In this document: positions 45,624 to 57,951 of the stretch, one piece after another
Numbering within the stretch: position 1 is the stretch's first letter
Layout: every line of letters begins with the position of its first letter
Assembly: GCF_028595325.1 (NCBI RefSeq)
Contig: NZ_JAQQXR010000002.1
Location: 558,001-622,000 of the forward strand
From: Janthinobacterium fluminis
GTDB taxonomy: Bacteria; Pseudomonadota; Gammaproteobacteria; Burkholderiales; Burkholderiaceae_D
Direction of reading: 5' to 3'
DNA: 64,000 bases
Program-made: the position numbers and the translations under genes
Notes under the pieces: model-generated
What the model was told of the DNA's origin: nothing
The model's input: the letters and a program-made list of their open reading frames with translations, nothing else
Databases searched by the model: none

Positions 45624-47174
45624 TCAGGCGGCGCTGCGCTTGAAGTCGCGGAAGCGGAAACCCATCGCCAGCAGCGCGGCGAAATAGCATAGCGCGCACA
45701 CGCCGACGACGAGGAAGAGGGCGCCGGCGCGCAGCAAGGGGTGGGACTGCAGGGCGATCCAGTCGAAGCGGGCCGCGCCCTGGACGGCCACGGCCGCCAT
45801 CACGCACAGGGCCACCGCCAGGCGCAGGCAGAACTTGGCCCAGCCCGGCCGCGGCTGGTAAATGCCGCGCCGCCGCAAGCCCCAATACAGGAAGGAGGCG
45901 TTCAGGCAGGCGCCCAGGCCGATCGACAGGGCCAGGCCGGCGACGGCCAGATGGGGCACGAACAGCAGATTCATCAATTGAGTGGCCACCAGCACGCCCA
46001 GCGCGATCTTCACCGGGGTGCGGATGTCCTGGCGCGCGTAAAACGCCGGCGCCAGCGTTTTCACCAGGATGATGCCGATCAGGCCGGCGCTATAGGCCAT
46101 CAGCGGCTGGGCCGACATGGCCACGGCCTGGGTGCTGAATTTACCGTAGTGGAACAGCGTGGCGATCAGCGGCTGGGCCAGCGTCGCCATGCCGACGGCG
46201 GCCGGCAGGGCCAGCAGGAAGGTCAGGCGCAAGCCCCAGTCCAGCAGGGCCGAATACTCGGTCTTGTCGCCGTCGCTGTTCGCCTTCGACAGGCTGGGCA
46301 GCAGAATCGTGCCCAGCGCCACGCCCAGCATGGCGGTGGGGAATTCCATCAGCCGGTCCGCATACGACAACCAGGAAATGCTGCCCTCGGCCAGGTGCGA
46401 CGCGATGCTGGTGTTGATCATCAGGCTGATTTGCGCGGCCGACACGGCGAACACGGCCGGCCCCATCTTCTTCAGCACACGGCGCACGCCCTCGTCGCGC
46501 AGGCCGGCGGCGGGGTTCAAGGCCAGGCGCGGCAGCATGCCGACCTTCATCAGCGCCGGGATCTGTATACCCACTTGCAGCAGGCCGCCGACGAAGACGG
46601 CGATGGCCATCGCGTAGATCGGCTGGGCCAGGTGCTGGGCCAGCAGCAGCGAGGCGGCGATGAAGGACAGGTTCAGCAGCACCGGCGTGAACGCGGGAAT
46701 CTTGAACTGGCGCCAAGTGTTGAGGATGCCGCCGGCCAGCGCGACGAAGGACATGCAGCTAATATAGGGGAACATCAGCCGCGTCATCCAGACGGCCGCG
46801 TCGAAGGCGCCCGGCTTGTCGTCCAGGCCCGTGGCGATGAAGTACACGAAGGCGGGCGCGCCGACGATGCCGACGGCGCTCACCAGCAGCGTGGCCCAGA
46901 CCAGCGTCGTGGCGACGTGGTCGACCAGTAGCTTGCTGGCCTGCGGGCCGTGCTGGTTCTTGTATTCCGACAGGATGGGCACGAAGGCTTGCGAGAACGC
47001 GCCCTCGGCAAACAGGCGGCGCAGCAGGTTGGGGATGCGGAAGGCGACAATGAAGGCGTCGGTGTAGGCGCCGGCGCCAAAGGCGCGGGCGAACAGACTT
47101 TCGCGCAGCAGTCCGGTGACACGGGACAGCATGGTCATGCTGGAAATAGCGGCTAGGGTTTTGAGCAAGTTCAT
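45624..47174 (-). CDS. murJ: Lipid II flippase MurJ
   Basis: 516 residues with about fourteen membrane segments. Hallmarks include the N-terminal SMTMLSRVTGLLRE, FRIPNLLRRLFAEGAFSQAFVP and the SWLSYADRLMEFP segment (about 263-275). MurJ flips the lipid-linked peptidoglycan precursor across the inner membrane. It runs divergent from rpsT, an arrangement commonly seen in betaproteobacteria. The gene is complete. Confidence 0.96.
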   Translation of the reverse strand: MNLLKTLAAISSMTMLSRVTGLLRESLFARAFGAGAYTDAFIVAFRIPNLLRRLFAEGAFSQAFVPILSEYKNQHGPQASKLLVDHVATTLVWATLLVSAVGIVGAPAFVYFIATGLDDKPGAFDAAVWMTRLMFPYISCMSFVALAGGILNTWRQFKIPAFTPVLLNLSFIAASLLLAQHLAQPIYAMAIAVFVGGLLQVGIQIPALMKVGMLPRLALNPAAGLRDEGVRRVLKKMGPAVFAVSAAQISLMINTSIASHLAEGSISWLSYADRLMEFPTAMLGVALGTILLPSLSKANSDGDKTEYSALLDWGLRLTFLLALPAAVGMATLAQPLIATLFHYGKFSTQAVAMSAQPLMAYSAGLIGIILVKTLAPAFYARQDIRTPVKIALGVLVATQLMNLLFVPHLAVAGLALSIGLGACLNASFLYWGLRRRGIYQPRPGWAKFCLRLAVALCVMAAVAVQGAARFDWIALQSHPLLRAGALFLVVGVCALCYFAALLAMGFRFRDFKRSAA

Positions 47175-47300
47175 GGGGCAAGATTATAGCTGGGACAACA
47201 GCGCGCGCGGGCGCCGCCGGACGGTGCCGTGGCGGCCGTCCGCCCGGCTTTGGTTTTTTTGCAACATCGACCGGCCGGCGCCATTAATCTGATTTTAGAA

Positions 47301-47329
47301 TTGCCCCCGCTTGAAAATATCGCTATAAT
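47301..47329 (+). promoter_or_regulatory. Sigma70-type promoter of rpsT
   Basis: TTGCCC (47301-47306), a 17-base spacer and a perfect TATAAT (47324-47329). Transcription would start near 47336, leaving a leader of about 140 bases before rpsT. The whole 301-base gap between murJ and rpsT (47175-47475) has no coding frame; its first half probably also carries the murJ promoter on the minus strand. Confidence 0.8.
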
Positions 47330-47358
47330 CGAAGGCTGTACAGAATTCTGTTACGCAG

Positions 47359-47442
47359 ACACTAATGTTTGACAGGCACTGGTTTGGCACACATGGTTCG
47401 GCAGACGCACAGAACGCACCGGTTGGCAAACACTAATGTTTG
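47359..47442 (+). repeat. 13-base direct repeat in the rpsT leader
   Basis: The sequence ACACTAATGTTTG occurs at 47359-47371 and 47430-47442. The second copy lies in a stem-loop (47426-47443) with a seven-base stem and CTAA loop, 32 bases before the rpsT start. Both are inside the predicted transcript. They could be a protein or RNA-binding site that controls translation. Confidence 0.6.
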
Positions 47443-47475
47443 CAAACGCACTTTGACCCTGTTTTAGGAAATTCC

Positions 47476-47742
47476 ATGGCAAATACCGCACAAGCGCGCA
47501 AACGCGCTCGTCAAGCAGTTAAGCAAAACGCACACAATTCGTCCCAGCGTTCGACCTTGCGCACAGCTATCAAAGCTGTTCGTAAAGCGATCCAGGGCGG
47601 CGACAAGGCAGCTGCTGCTGCAATCTTCCAGGCTTCCGTGTCGACGATCGACCGTATTGCTGACAAGAAAATCATCCACAAAAACAAGGCAGCTCGCCAT
47701 AAGAGCCGTCTGGCAGCCGCTTTGAAAGCACTGTCCGCTTAA
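47476..47742 (+). CDS. rpsT: 30S ribosomal protein S20
   Basis: 88 residues, normal for the family, starting at the ATG after TAGGA; an open extension to 47440 runs through the leader repeat and is not coding. The basic N-terminus [13 protein letters not shown] and the helical body with [24 protein letters not shown] are typical. S20 binds 16S rRNA early in 30S assembly. Codon use is strongly biased to favoured codons. Confidence 0.97.
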   Translation: MANTAQARKRARQAVKQNAHNSSQRSTLRTAIKAVRKAIQGGDKAAAAAIFQASVSTIDRIADKKIIHKNKAARHKSRLAAALKALSA

Positions 47743-47789
47743 TTGTTGTTGTGGGGCCGCTCAGGCGGTCGCATTCGCAGGCCGGGCCG

Positions 47790-47809
47790 CGCCATTCGCA
47801 AGAATGGCG
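47790..47809 (+). other. Stem-loop with GCAA tetraloop downstream of rpsT
   Basis: Eight perfect base pairs (CGCCATTC/GAATGGCG) closed by a GNRA-type GCAA loop, 48 bases after the rpsT stop. It could stabilise the mRNA 3' end or belong to an unannotated small RNA between rpsT and the terminator at 47870. Confidence 0.4.
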
Positions 47810-47869
47810 TCGCTTGGCTTGTGTGCTTTGCGGCGGCATTTTTCCGCCGTGGCACGCCGATGACAGGCA

Positions 47870-47907
47870 AAAAAAACCCGCGCGACTCCATGTCGCGCGG
47901 GTTTTTT
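47870..47907. terminator. Bidirectional intrinsic terminator of rpsT and the DUF192 gene
   Basis: Stem CCCGCGCGAC/GTCGCGCGGG with a five-base loop, flanked by seven A and six T. It lies between the two convergent genes. Confidence 0.92.
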
Positions 47908-47922
47908 CTTGTCCGGCCGGAT

Positions 47923-48372
47923 TTAGCGCAGGCGCGGCAGGTTGCCGATCACGGTGCCCGGCTTGATGTTCTTTTGTTTGAACCAGCCCAGGTTCATTTC
48001 CAGCGCGTAGCGCACCGGCACGGCTTTCTTGGAGCAGTGGCTGTCGAGCGTCTGCGGCTGCATGTCCTCGATATTGACGATCTTGCCCTCGGCGTCGATG
48101 AAGGCGACCGACAGCGGCAGCAGGGTGTTTTTCATCCACATGCATTGCGTCGCCGGCGCGTCGAAGACGAACACCATGCCCGCGTTGTTGGGCATTTTTT
48201 CACGGAACATCAGGCCTTGCTCGCGCTGCGCGTCGGAGGCGGCCACTTCGGCGCTGATCAGGTGGATGCCGGCCGATAATTGGGTCGAGGCGAAGCGCTG
48301 GTTTTGCGCCAGTGCGGCGCCGGCGCCGGCCAGCATGGCCGTTGCGCTCAGGGTTGCCAAAAGTGTTTTCAT
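47923..48372 (-). CDS. DUF192 family exported protein
   Basis: 149 residues from the ATG at 48372 with a signal peptide ending ALA/Q. The body shows the DUF192 pattern: EVAASDAQREQGLMFREKMP, MWMKNTLLPLSVAFID and EMNLGWFKQKNIKPG. The family's biochemical role is not established; the fold is a small beta barrel. It is a single-gene unit with a terminator behind it. Upstream in-frame codons lack a ribosome site. Confidence 0.9.
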   Translation of the reverse strand: MKTLLATLSATAMLAGAGAALAQNQRFASTQLSAGIHLISAEVAASDAQREQGLMFREKMPNNAGMVFVFDAPATQCMWMKNTLLPLSVAFIDAEGKIVNIEDMQPQTLDSHCSKKAVPVRYALEMNLGWFKQKNIKPGTVIGNLPRLR

Positions 48373-48473
48373 GGGTGTGCAGTGGGGCGGACAGAAGGGG
48401 CGATTAAGCCATGCCGGGCGCACCGGCGTCAAGGGCGGCGTCCGGCGCCCGCGGCGGGCGCAAGGCGGGCGTT

Positions 48474-48501
48474 AAAAAAGGCAGGACCAGCCTGCCTTTT
48501 T
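48474..48501. terminator. Intrinsic terminator behind the Ala/Lys-rich gene
   Basis: GGCAGG/CCTGCC stem with a five-base loop, flanked by six A and five T. It lies 18 bases after the minus-strand stop at 48519. Confidence 0.85.
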
Positions 48502-48518
48502 GATGTTGCCAAAAACGC

Positions 48519-48749
48519 TTACTTAGCCGATGCGGCGGATGCGGCCGATGCAGCTTCCGAAGCCGATGCTGCCTTCTTGGCTTTTTTGGCTTTCTTGGCT
48601 TTTGGCGCCGACGCTTCAGCCGAAGCGGCAGGTGCGGAGGCGGCGGCCGATGCGGCAGGCGCCGAAGCGGAGGCCGAAGCGGCAGGGGCGGCAGCGAAAG
48701 CCGAAGCAGCGAACAAGGAAGCAACCAGAGCAGCGATGATTTTGGACAT
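48519..48749 (-). CDS. Small Ala/Ser/Lys-rich exported protein
   Basis: 76 residues from the ATG at 48749, supported by AAGGA nine bases upstream and a complete signal peptide (MSKIIAALVASLFAASAFA). The mature part of about 57 residues is built from near-repeats of SASAPAASA and AKKAKKA, with a Ser/Ala end. It has no Cys and no fold-forming residues. It has its own terminator and so is a true small gene. Function unknown; such basic low-complexity peptides may bind nucleic acid or acidic polysaccharide. Confidence 0.8.
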   Translation of the reverse strand: MSKIIAALVASLFAASAFAAAPAASASASAPAASAAASAPAASAEASAPKAKKAKKAKKAASASEAASAASAASAK

Positions 48750-48872
48750 TTTGAATTCCTTTAACGTGTTTGGGAAACTGCAAGATTCTGATGAATCTGA
48801 GCCTATAACGCGGGCAAATACTTGGCGGTTGACATCACTTTGCAAAAAAACGCGATTAATTTATATGGTTTA

Positions 48873-49454
48873 TCACTTGCCGCGGCCGGCGCCGGCCTTG
48901 CCCAGTTCGGCCGGCGACACTTCGCGCCATTCGCCCGGCATCAAGGGGTGGCTGGCCAGCGAAAACGGCCCGATGGCGCTGCGCACCAGGCGCAGCGTCG
49001 GCAGGCCGACGGCGGCCGTCATGCGCCGCACCTGGCGGTTCTTGCCCTCCTGTATGGTCAGCGCCAGCCACGCCGTCGGCTGCTCCAGGCGCGCGCGGAT
49101 GGGCGGCGTGCGCGGCCAGATCCAGTCCGGCGCGGCGATCTGCACGGCCTGGCAGGGCTGGGTGGTGAAGTCGCCCAGGTCCAGCGGCGCGCGCAGCCGC
49201 GCCAGCGTGGCCTGGTCCGGCACGCCGTCGACCTGCACCAGATAGGTCTTCGGCTGCTTCAGGTCGGGGTGGCTGATGTCGTGCTGCAGGCGGCCGTCGT
49301 CGGTGAGCAGCAGCAAGCCCTCGCTGTCGGCGTCGAGCCGGCCGGCCGGGTAGATGTTCGGGATCGTCAGGTAGTCGGCCAGCGTGGCGCGCTCCGGCTG
49401 GGGGGAAAACTGGCACAATACCTGGTAGGGCTTATTAAATAGTATGAGTGGCAT
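48873..49454 (-). CDS. RluE-like 23S rRNA pseudouridine synthase
   Basis: 193 residues from the ATG at 49454; a TTG at 49469 could add five. The catalytic Asp is in GRLDADSEGLLLLT (about residue 41). EGKNRQVRRMTAAVGLPTLRL is the RsuA/RluB/E family motif. The short length without an S4 domain fits the RluE group that modifies U2457 in E. coli. It stands alone, divergent from icd. Confidence 0.92.
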   Translation of the reverse strand: MPLILFNKPYQVLCQFSPQPERATLADYLTIPNIYPAGRLDADSEGLLLLTDDGRLQHDISHPDLKQPKTYLVQVDGVPDQATLARLRAPLDLGDFTTQPCQAVQIAAPDWIWPRTPPIRARLEQPTAWLALTIQEGKNRQVRRMTAAVGLPTLRLVRSAIGPFSLASHPLMPGEWREVSPAELGKAGAGRGK

Positions 49455-49664
49455 GCGGGTCGGGTGCAAAATAGGGGGTGGCAGGCGACGCCTGTGTCGT
49501 AAAATCGTAGCGCCTTGTAAAATACTAGTGCATAATGTGAAACGCCTGTCTTATGTCTTATAGAAGACTAAAGATGCAGTAGCACTTTTGTAAAAATTCA
49601 GATTGCAGATCGCGTCAGCAAGCGCCCTTACCGGCCGTTTGCAGCGCCCACTTCGGAGATCACG

Positions 49665-50918
<1,254 letters not shown>

Positions 50919-50982
50919 TACCACAGGCCGGGCCTGCCCCTGCGGGGGCTGGCCCGGCCCGCGCGCCGGCTTGGCCCGGACG

Positions 50983-51010
50983 AAAAAAAACCCCGCGACG
51001 CGGGGTTTTT
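50983..51010. terminator. Bidirectional intrinsic terminator of icd and csp
   Basis: CCCCGCG/CGCGGGG around one base, with eight A before and five T after. It lies between the convergent icd and cold-shock genes. Confidence 0.92.
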
Positions 51011-51032
51011 CACTTCCTGGGCCTGATAAAAC

Positions 51033-51236
51033 TCAGGCTGCCTGGATGTTGGAAGCTTGCTTGCCTTTAGGGCCTTGCGTGACTTCGAACTGAACTTTTT
51101 GACCTTCTTTGAGGGTCTTGAAACCGTTCATGTTGATTGCGGAGAAATGCGCAAACAAATCCTCGCCACCATCATCTGGGGTGATGAAACCAAAGCCCTT
51201 GGAATCATTGAACCACTTAACTGTACCTGTTGCCAT
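51033..51236 (-). CDS. CspA-family cold-shock protein
   Basis: 67 residues from the ATG at 51236 (the frame extends upstream through non-coding leader). RNP1 KGFGFITP and RNP2 LFAHFSAI are visible after the standard [10 protein letters not shown] start. Such proteins bind single-stranded nucleic acid and act as RNA chaperones. Codons are highly biased. The long upstream region could carry a temperature-responsive leader. Confidence 0.96.
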   Translation of the reverse strand: MATGTVKWFNDSKGFGFITPDDGGEDLFAHFSAINMNGFKTLKEGQKVQFEVTQGPKGKQASNIQAA

Positions 51237-51557
51237 AAAAAGAACTTTCAAATAAAAACGAATCACACGAGCCATAAAAGCAAGAAGCTTCTTGCCCCCT
51301 CCTCGACGCCTCACTTCTTATCAACCTATACATTTCTGCACTAGTCGATACCGCATTGTTGGCGGAATAAATGCTGAAGTCAAGCGCTTTCCTCACAATT
51401 TTGCTAATATTTTTATAACATGCAAATGGGCAACTCTTGAATTTATCGATGGCGTCGCCACCTGCGCAGAGTCGAGAAAGCGCGTAAGATTGAAAACTAT
51501 TGGAATGGCGCTGATATTTGCGCTTTGCATCCACCCTGAAAGCATTAGAATAAGCGT
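51237..51557. promoter_or_regulatory. Divergent csp/clpS leader region
   Basis: A 321-base AT-rich gap. It must carry the csp promoter and a long csp 5' leader (minus strand) as well as the clpS-clpA promoter (+ strand). Family csp messages often have such leaders with thermoresponsive folding. I do not see a clear consensus box, and no gene is evident. Confidence 0.5.
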
Positions 51558-51856
51558 ATGGCAACCAAGCATGACACCGAAACCCTACTGGAGCGTCAGG
51601 CGCTAAAACCGCCGCCTTTGTACCAGGTGGCCCTGCTCAATGATGACTACACGCCGATGGAATTTGTCGTCGCCATCATCCAGGAGTACTTCAACAAAGA
51701 CCGGGAAACGGCGACTCAGATTATGCTCAGTGTGCATCGTTACGGCAAAGGAGTGTGCGGCGTGTTCTCTAAAGATATAGCGTGTACAAAAGTGGAGTTC
51801 GTTTTAACGCATGCGCGCAAGGCGGGGCACCCCCTGCAGTGCGTGATGGAGGAAGT

Positions 51857-51860
<4 letters not shown>
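51558..51860 (+). CDS. clpS: ATP-dependent Clp protease adaptor ClpS
   Basis: 100 residues. The core [20 protein letters not shown] and the [17 protein letters not shown] segment define ClpS. It delivers N-end-rule substrates to ClpAP. The flexible N-terminus is of normal length. Its stop overlaps the clpA start (ATGA), the conserved arrangement. Confidence 0.97.
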
Positions 51861-54157
<2,297 letters not shown>

Positions 54158-54217
54158 GGCTGCAGGCCGTCCCGAATTGGCGGGCTGTCGCGATTGCTGC
54201 GATACAGCGATAAAAGT

Positions 54218-54257
54218 AAAAAAGCCCCGTAACTCCAAAGAGTTACGGGGCTTTTTT
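54218..54257. terminator. Bidirectional intrinsic terminator of clpA
   Basis: Eleven-base GC-rich stem (54224-54234 with 54241-54251), six-base loop, six A before and six T after. It also lies 24 bases after the minus-strand stop at 54281. Confidence 0.93.
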
Positions 54258-54280
54258 GATATTTGCCTCGGTGGCGTATC

Positions 54281-55396
54281 TCAGAACGGGTGGCGGTAGC
54301 CCAGGTTCAGTCCGAGCGCCTTGGCGCGGTTCGGGTTCAGTGTGTCCGCCTGCAGCGCGACGTGGAAGTCGCCCCGCTCGACGCCCACGCCGAAGGTCTT
54401 GAAGCGCGTGTCGACGCTGGCGCTCAGCGTGCCCCAGGCGAAGCGGCGCGAGCCGGTGAACGTGGGGATGGTCACGCCGGCGTAGCGCTCGATCTGCAGG
54501 GCCGCGCCCCAGTCGCCGAAGCCGCCGGCCAGCGTGGCCGCGGCGGTGCGGCGCAGCGCCGTGCTTTTGCTGATCTGGCTGTTGCGGCCGTTTAACAGGG
54601 GGCGGTAATTGATGTAACCCTGCGCGTCGTAACTGGCCACGGCGGAGTCGGCGGTCTGCCGTGTCTGCGGCAGATTGGTCCAGCGCATGCGGCTCCACAG
54701 GTCGTCCACGTTCAGCGTGAAGCGGCTGGCCTGGCCCAGCGGCCAGTCCAGCGTCAGCGCCGTGCTGACGCCGGAGCCGCCGGGGCTCTGGCCCATGAAG
54801 GGGTAGCGGAAGCGGCTGTTGACGTCGTTCTGCACGGCGCTGAAGCTGTAGTCGTCGCCGCCGCCGCCGGCCGCCGTGCCGTCGACGCTGTTCTCGCGCA
54901 GGCGCGGCCTGGCGTACAGGGCCAGCGCCAGGTTCAGGCGCGGCCCGCCGGCGGCCTGGCCGGGCAGGGCGAACCAGCGGCTGGCGCGCAAGCCCTGCGC
55001 CGCCCAGCCGTCCATGCTGGCGTGGACGTCGAAGGCGGCCGGCGCCGCCGGCCGGATGCGCTGCTTGTACAGGTGCACCAGCTCGAGCGTGTCGCGGTTC
55101 GTGCTCAGCACCGCCTCCTGGCGGTATTCCCAGGCCAGCCGCCAGGGTCCGCGCTCGACGCCGGCCTCGACGCGGTTGCGCTGGAACATGACGTTGCGCC
55201 CGGCCCTGGGTGAGAAACCCTGCGACCAATCCTTGTCGAATTGTTTGATGGGAACGCCGTCGTGGGCTTCCCACAGGCGCACTTCCAGGTACGGCGCCCA
55301 GCCGGCCGGCGCATCCGGCGCCGCCGCGGCCGTCTGGGCCAGGGCGGACGGGCAGGCGGCGCAGGCGGCCAGCGCGGCGAAGACATAGTGATGCAT
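54281..55396 (-). CDS. Predicted outer-membrane beta-barrel protein
   Basis: 371 residues with a signal peptide (ends ALA/Q). The body has many alternating aromatic and polar strands (YLEVRLWEA, WRLAWEYRQ, AALQIERYAG, FHVALQADT). It ends in GYRHPF; a terminal Phe is typical of BAM-assembled barrels. About 16 strands would fit the length. No known porin motif is visible. GGGAG lies just before the ATG. Its ribosome site is only a few bases after a strong terminator (55412-55441), so its transcript must come from read-through or a start in that tiny gap. Confidence 0.78.
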   Translation of the reverse strand: MHHYVFAALAACAACPSALAQTAAAAPDAPAGWAPYLEVRLWEAHDGVPIKQFDKDWSQGFSPRAGRNVMFQRNRVEAGVERGPWRLAWEYRQEAVLSTNRDTLELVHLYKQRIRPAAPAAFDVHASMDGWAAQGLRASRWFALPGQAAGGPRLNLALALYARPRLRENSVDGTAAGGGGDDYSFSAVQNDVNSRFRYPFMGQSPGGSGVSTALTLDWPLGQASRFTLNVDDLWSRMRWTNLPQTRQTADSAVASYDAQGYINYRPLLNGRNSQISKSTALRRTAAATLAGGFGDWGAALQIERYAGVTIPTFTGSRRFAWGTLSASVDTRFKTFGVGVERGDFHVALQADTLNPNRAKALGLNLGYRHPF

Positions 55397-55411
55397 AGGA
55401 CTCCCGACAAT

Positions 55412-55441
55412 AAAAAAAACCTGGCGGTGTCGGCCGCCAGG
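55412..55441 (-). terminator. Strong terminator 15 bases before the next gene
   Basis: On the minus strand CCTGGCGG/CCGCCAGG with a six-base loop is followed by eight T. It begins 21 bases after the lipoprotein stop and ends 15 bases before the outer-membrane gene's ATG. It may act as an attenuator. Confidence 0.88.
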
Positions 55442-55462
55442 TCAGTTGCCTTGCGGCGGCGC

Positions 55463-57757
55463 TTACTTCAGCGATTCAAAGATGCCGTCGGCGTAGTCGA
55501 TGCGGCCGGTCTTGAGGTTCAGCACGCCCACTTTGGCGTTGTCCTTCAGCACGTCGACGCTGTCGGCGGCGCCGCTCAGCGCCATCGTCACGCCGTCGGA
55601 GCTGGCGAAGGTCGTCAGCTTCGGCGTGACGCCGTGGTTGGCGTCCGTCACGCTGAAGTTGATCAGGCTGGCGCCGTCGTTGTACTGTCCGGTCAGGCTG
55701 CTGCTGTGGAAGGCGTTGCTGCCGGCGTTCAGGCTGATGCCCAGGGCCGGGCGGTTCGGGATGCTCAGTTTGCCCGCCAGCGCCGCGCTTTTCTTCACAT
55801 AGTTGGTGGCCGACTCAGGCAAGGCGCTGTCGAATTTGTCGAAGTCCGTTTGCTGCAGTTTCAGCGTGCCGGTGAAGAATTCCGCGTTGGCGGTGGCCAG
55901 GTTGCCGGTAAAGCTGAGTTTGGTTGGCATGTACTCCTGGCCGTTCTTGTCGGCCATCGCCTCGCTCATCACCAGGGTGCCCGCAGCCTTGCTGCCGCCC
56001 GCCTCGGCGGCCAGCGACAGCGAGAATTCCTTCACGCCGGTGGCGACGATGCGGCCTTCGTTGGCTTCCACGGTGCGCAGGAAGGAGCCGGCGGCGATGC
56101 TGACCTTGCCCACCTGCTGGCCGGCCTTGATCGCGGCGATGGCGCCGGAGAAGGCGTATTTGAAGGTCTTGTTGCCCTCGGCCGTGCGGGTGGCCGACAG
56201 GGTCCAGCTCGCGCGGTCCGTGACGGCGTTGCCGTAGTCGTCGGTGCGGGCCGGCATCGTGCCCTCGACGCTGAAGGTGCTCAGCGTGTTGCCGTTGCGG
56301 ACATAGTTGATGCTGCCGGTGGCGCGCGCGTTCGGCGTGTCGCCGTAGACGCCGACGGTGACGTCGAGGTTGCGGTTGCGCTCGCTGGCGCCGACGTTCC
56401 AGGTTTCCAGGCGCGCCCGCGACACATAGGTGTAACTGGTGTCGCCGACGGGGGTGATGGTGAAGGCCGCCGTGACGCGCTTGTAGGTGTTCGGCGAGAG
56501 GCCGGTGGTGTACGAGCCGGGCACGGTTTTGCGCACGATCGAGCAGCCGACCGTGAGGGCGTCGGCGGCCGAGGTGGCGGCGACGCTGCCGTCGGCGTCG
56601 CTATACACGCCGCAGCCGCCCAGCTTGGTCGCGCCCGCGTACACTTCCAGGGTGTTCGAGGTGGTGCTGCCGGCCTGGTAGGCGCGCAGGAAGTCGATGC
56701 CGTTGGTGCTGAGCTGCATCCATTTGCTCAGGTCGTCGTCGAGCGGCGCGACGGCTTGCTCGAAGTCGGCGCGCATGGCGTCGGCGCGCAGGTCGATGGC
56801 GCCGCTGTGGTTGCCGTTGCTCAGGGCCGTCAGGTTGCTGCGCAGGCTGGCGAACAGGTTCTTGGCCGCCTGCACGCCGCTGGCCGCCGGCGGCAGGATG
56901 GGCACCGTGCCCTTGGGCAGCGGGGCGACGCTGGTGTTGCCGGTCTGGTTGATCGTGGTGTCGGCGACCACCTCGGTGGCCGCCGTGTCGATGGCGCCGC
57001 TCAGGGCGTCGTTCACTTCCAGGCTATTGCCCTTGATCGTGCCCAGCGCGCCGATCTTGCCGACGACGCAGCCCAGCTGCGCGCCCGGCGTCGTTTCCGC
57101 GCAACCGAGTTTGCCGTCCTTGGCCAGCTTGGAAATGGCGGCCAGCATCACGCTTTGCAGTTTCTCTTGCGCGTTGGCGGTGGCGGCGGCGGCCGAGTTC
57201 GAGTTGACAGGTTTGACCTGCTCGGGGCTGAAGCCGAAGAAGGCGGCGAAGCCTGCCTTGGCGCTGTCGATGTTGGCGGCGGACAGGCCGCCGCTGGCGC
57301 CCTCGGCCGTTTTGACGATCATCTCCGTCAGCGGACTGACCGAGCCGGTGTAGGTGGTTTCGCCGGCGGCGGCCAGCTTGACGACGTTGCGCAGCTTGAA
57401 GCCGGCGCCGACGGGCACGTCGACGCCGCTGGCCTCGTCGGCCGAGGTGGCGTTCGGGCCGCCGCTGACTTCGACGATGAAGCTCAGCACGTCGGTGGGA
57501 ATCTTGATGGAGAAGCTGCCGTCGTTCAGCGTCGTGCCGGTGGCGATGGCCGTCGTGCCCTGCTTGCCGTCGGCGCCGATGGCGTAGGCGTTGACCGTCG
57601 CGCCTTTCAGGATGCCTTTCGCGGCGGTCCCGGCGACGGTGCGCGAGGCGGCCGTCGTCGGGGTGCCCGCCGAGTCGCCGCCACCGCCGCATCCGGCCAG
57701 GGTGAGGGCGAGGGTCAGGGTGGTCATTTTCAACATGCCTGCGCGCTTCTTATCCAT
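55463..57757 (-). CDS. Large lipoprotein of unknown function
   Basis: 764 residues from the ATG at 57757, preceded by ACGGGAAA. The frame continues upstream to 59626 but only as a shadow of the regulator gene. A lipobox T-L-A-G-C is followed by GGGG, a usual flexible start for lipoproteins. A carboxypeptidase-regulatory-like module follows (about 40-115: [25 protein letters not shown]). The rest has repeated beta-rich segments (about 330-760) and few Cys. I recognise no enzymatic motif. It is likely surface- or periplasm-exposed and may work with the outer-membrane protein encoded downstream. Confidence 0.75.
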   Translation of the reverse strand: MDKKRAGMLKMTTLTLALTLAGCGGGGDSAGTPTTAASRTVAGTAAKGILKGATVNAYAIGADGKQGTTAIATGTTLNDGSFSIKIPTDVLSFIVEVSGGPNATSADEASGVDVPVGAGFKLRNVVKLAAAGETTYTGSVSPLTEMIVKTAEGASGGLSAANIDSAKAGFAAFFGFSPEQVKPVNSNSAAAATANAQEKLQSVMLAAISKLAKDGKLGCAETTPGAQLGCVVGKIGALGTIKGNSLEVNDALSGAIDTAATEVVADTTINQTGNTSVAPLPKGTVPILPPAASGVQAAKNLFASLRSNLTALSNGNHSGAIDLRADAMRADFEQAVAPLDDDLSKWMQLSTNGIDFLRAYQAGSTTSNTLEVYAGATKLGGCGVYSDADGSVAATSAADALTVGCSIVRKTVPGSYTTGLSPNTYKRVTAAFTITPVGDTSYTYVSRARLETWNVGASERNRNLDVTVGVYGDTPNARATGSINYVRNGNTLSTFSVEGTMPARTDDYGNAVTDRASWTLSATRTAEGNKTFKYAFSGAIAAIKAGQQVGKVSIAAGSFLRTVEANEGRIVATGVKEFSLSLAAEAGGSKAAGTLVMSEAMADKNGQEYMPTKLSFTGNLATANAEFFTGTLKLQQTDFDKFDSALPESATNYVKKSAALAGKLSIPNRPALGISLNAGSNAFHSSSLTGQYNDGASLINFSVTDANHGVTPKLTTFASSDGVTMALSGAADSVDVLKDNAKVGVLNLKTGRIDYADGIFESLK

Positions 57758-57951
57758 TGATTTCCCGTAATTATTGGTTGTATTGAAATACGACTGAGTG
57801 TTGCTGTGCGTAAATATACAAGCTTTGCCCGGGAAGGGAAATGGTCGGGACTGGCGGCCGTGGAAAGTGTCTGTTTTTTGCGATGGACGTCTTCGCAAGC
57901 TTGTAAACATGCCAAATTTAAGCTTTGCGCATGCTTGCGCCGGCGTCCGCC

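Noticed and set aside
55241..57760. Open frame of 839 codons on the + strand
   Set aside because: Reverse shadow of the lipoprotein gene; composition is Gly, Arg, Ala and Val repeats with no motifs.
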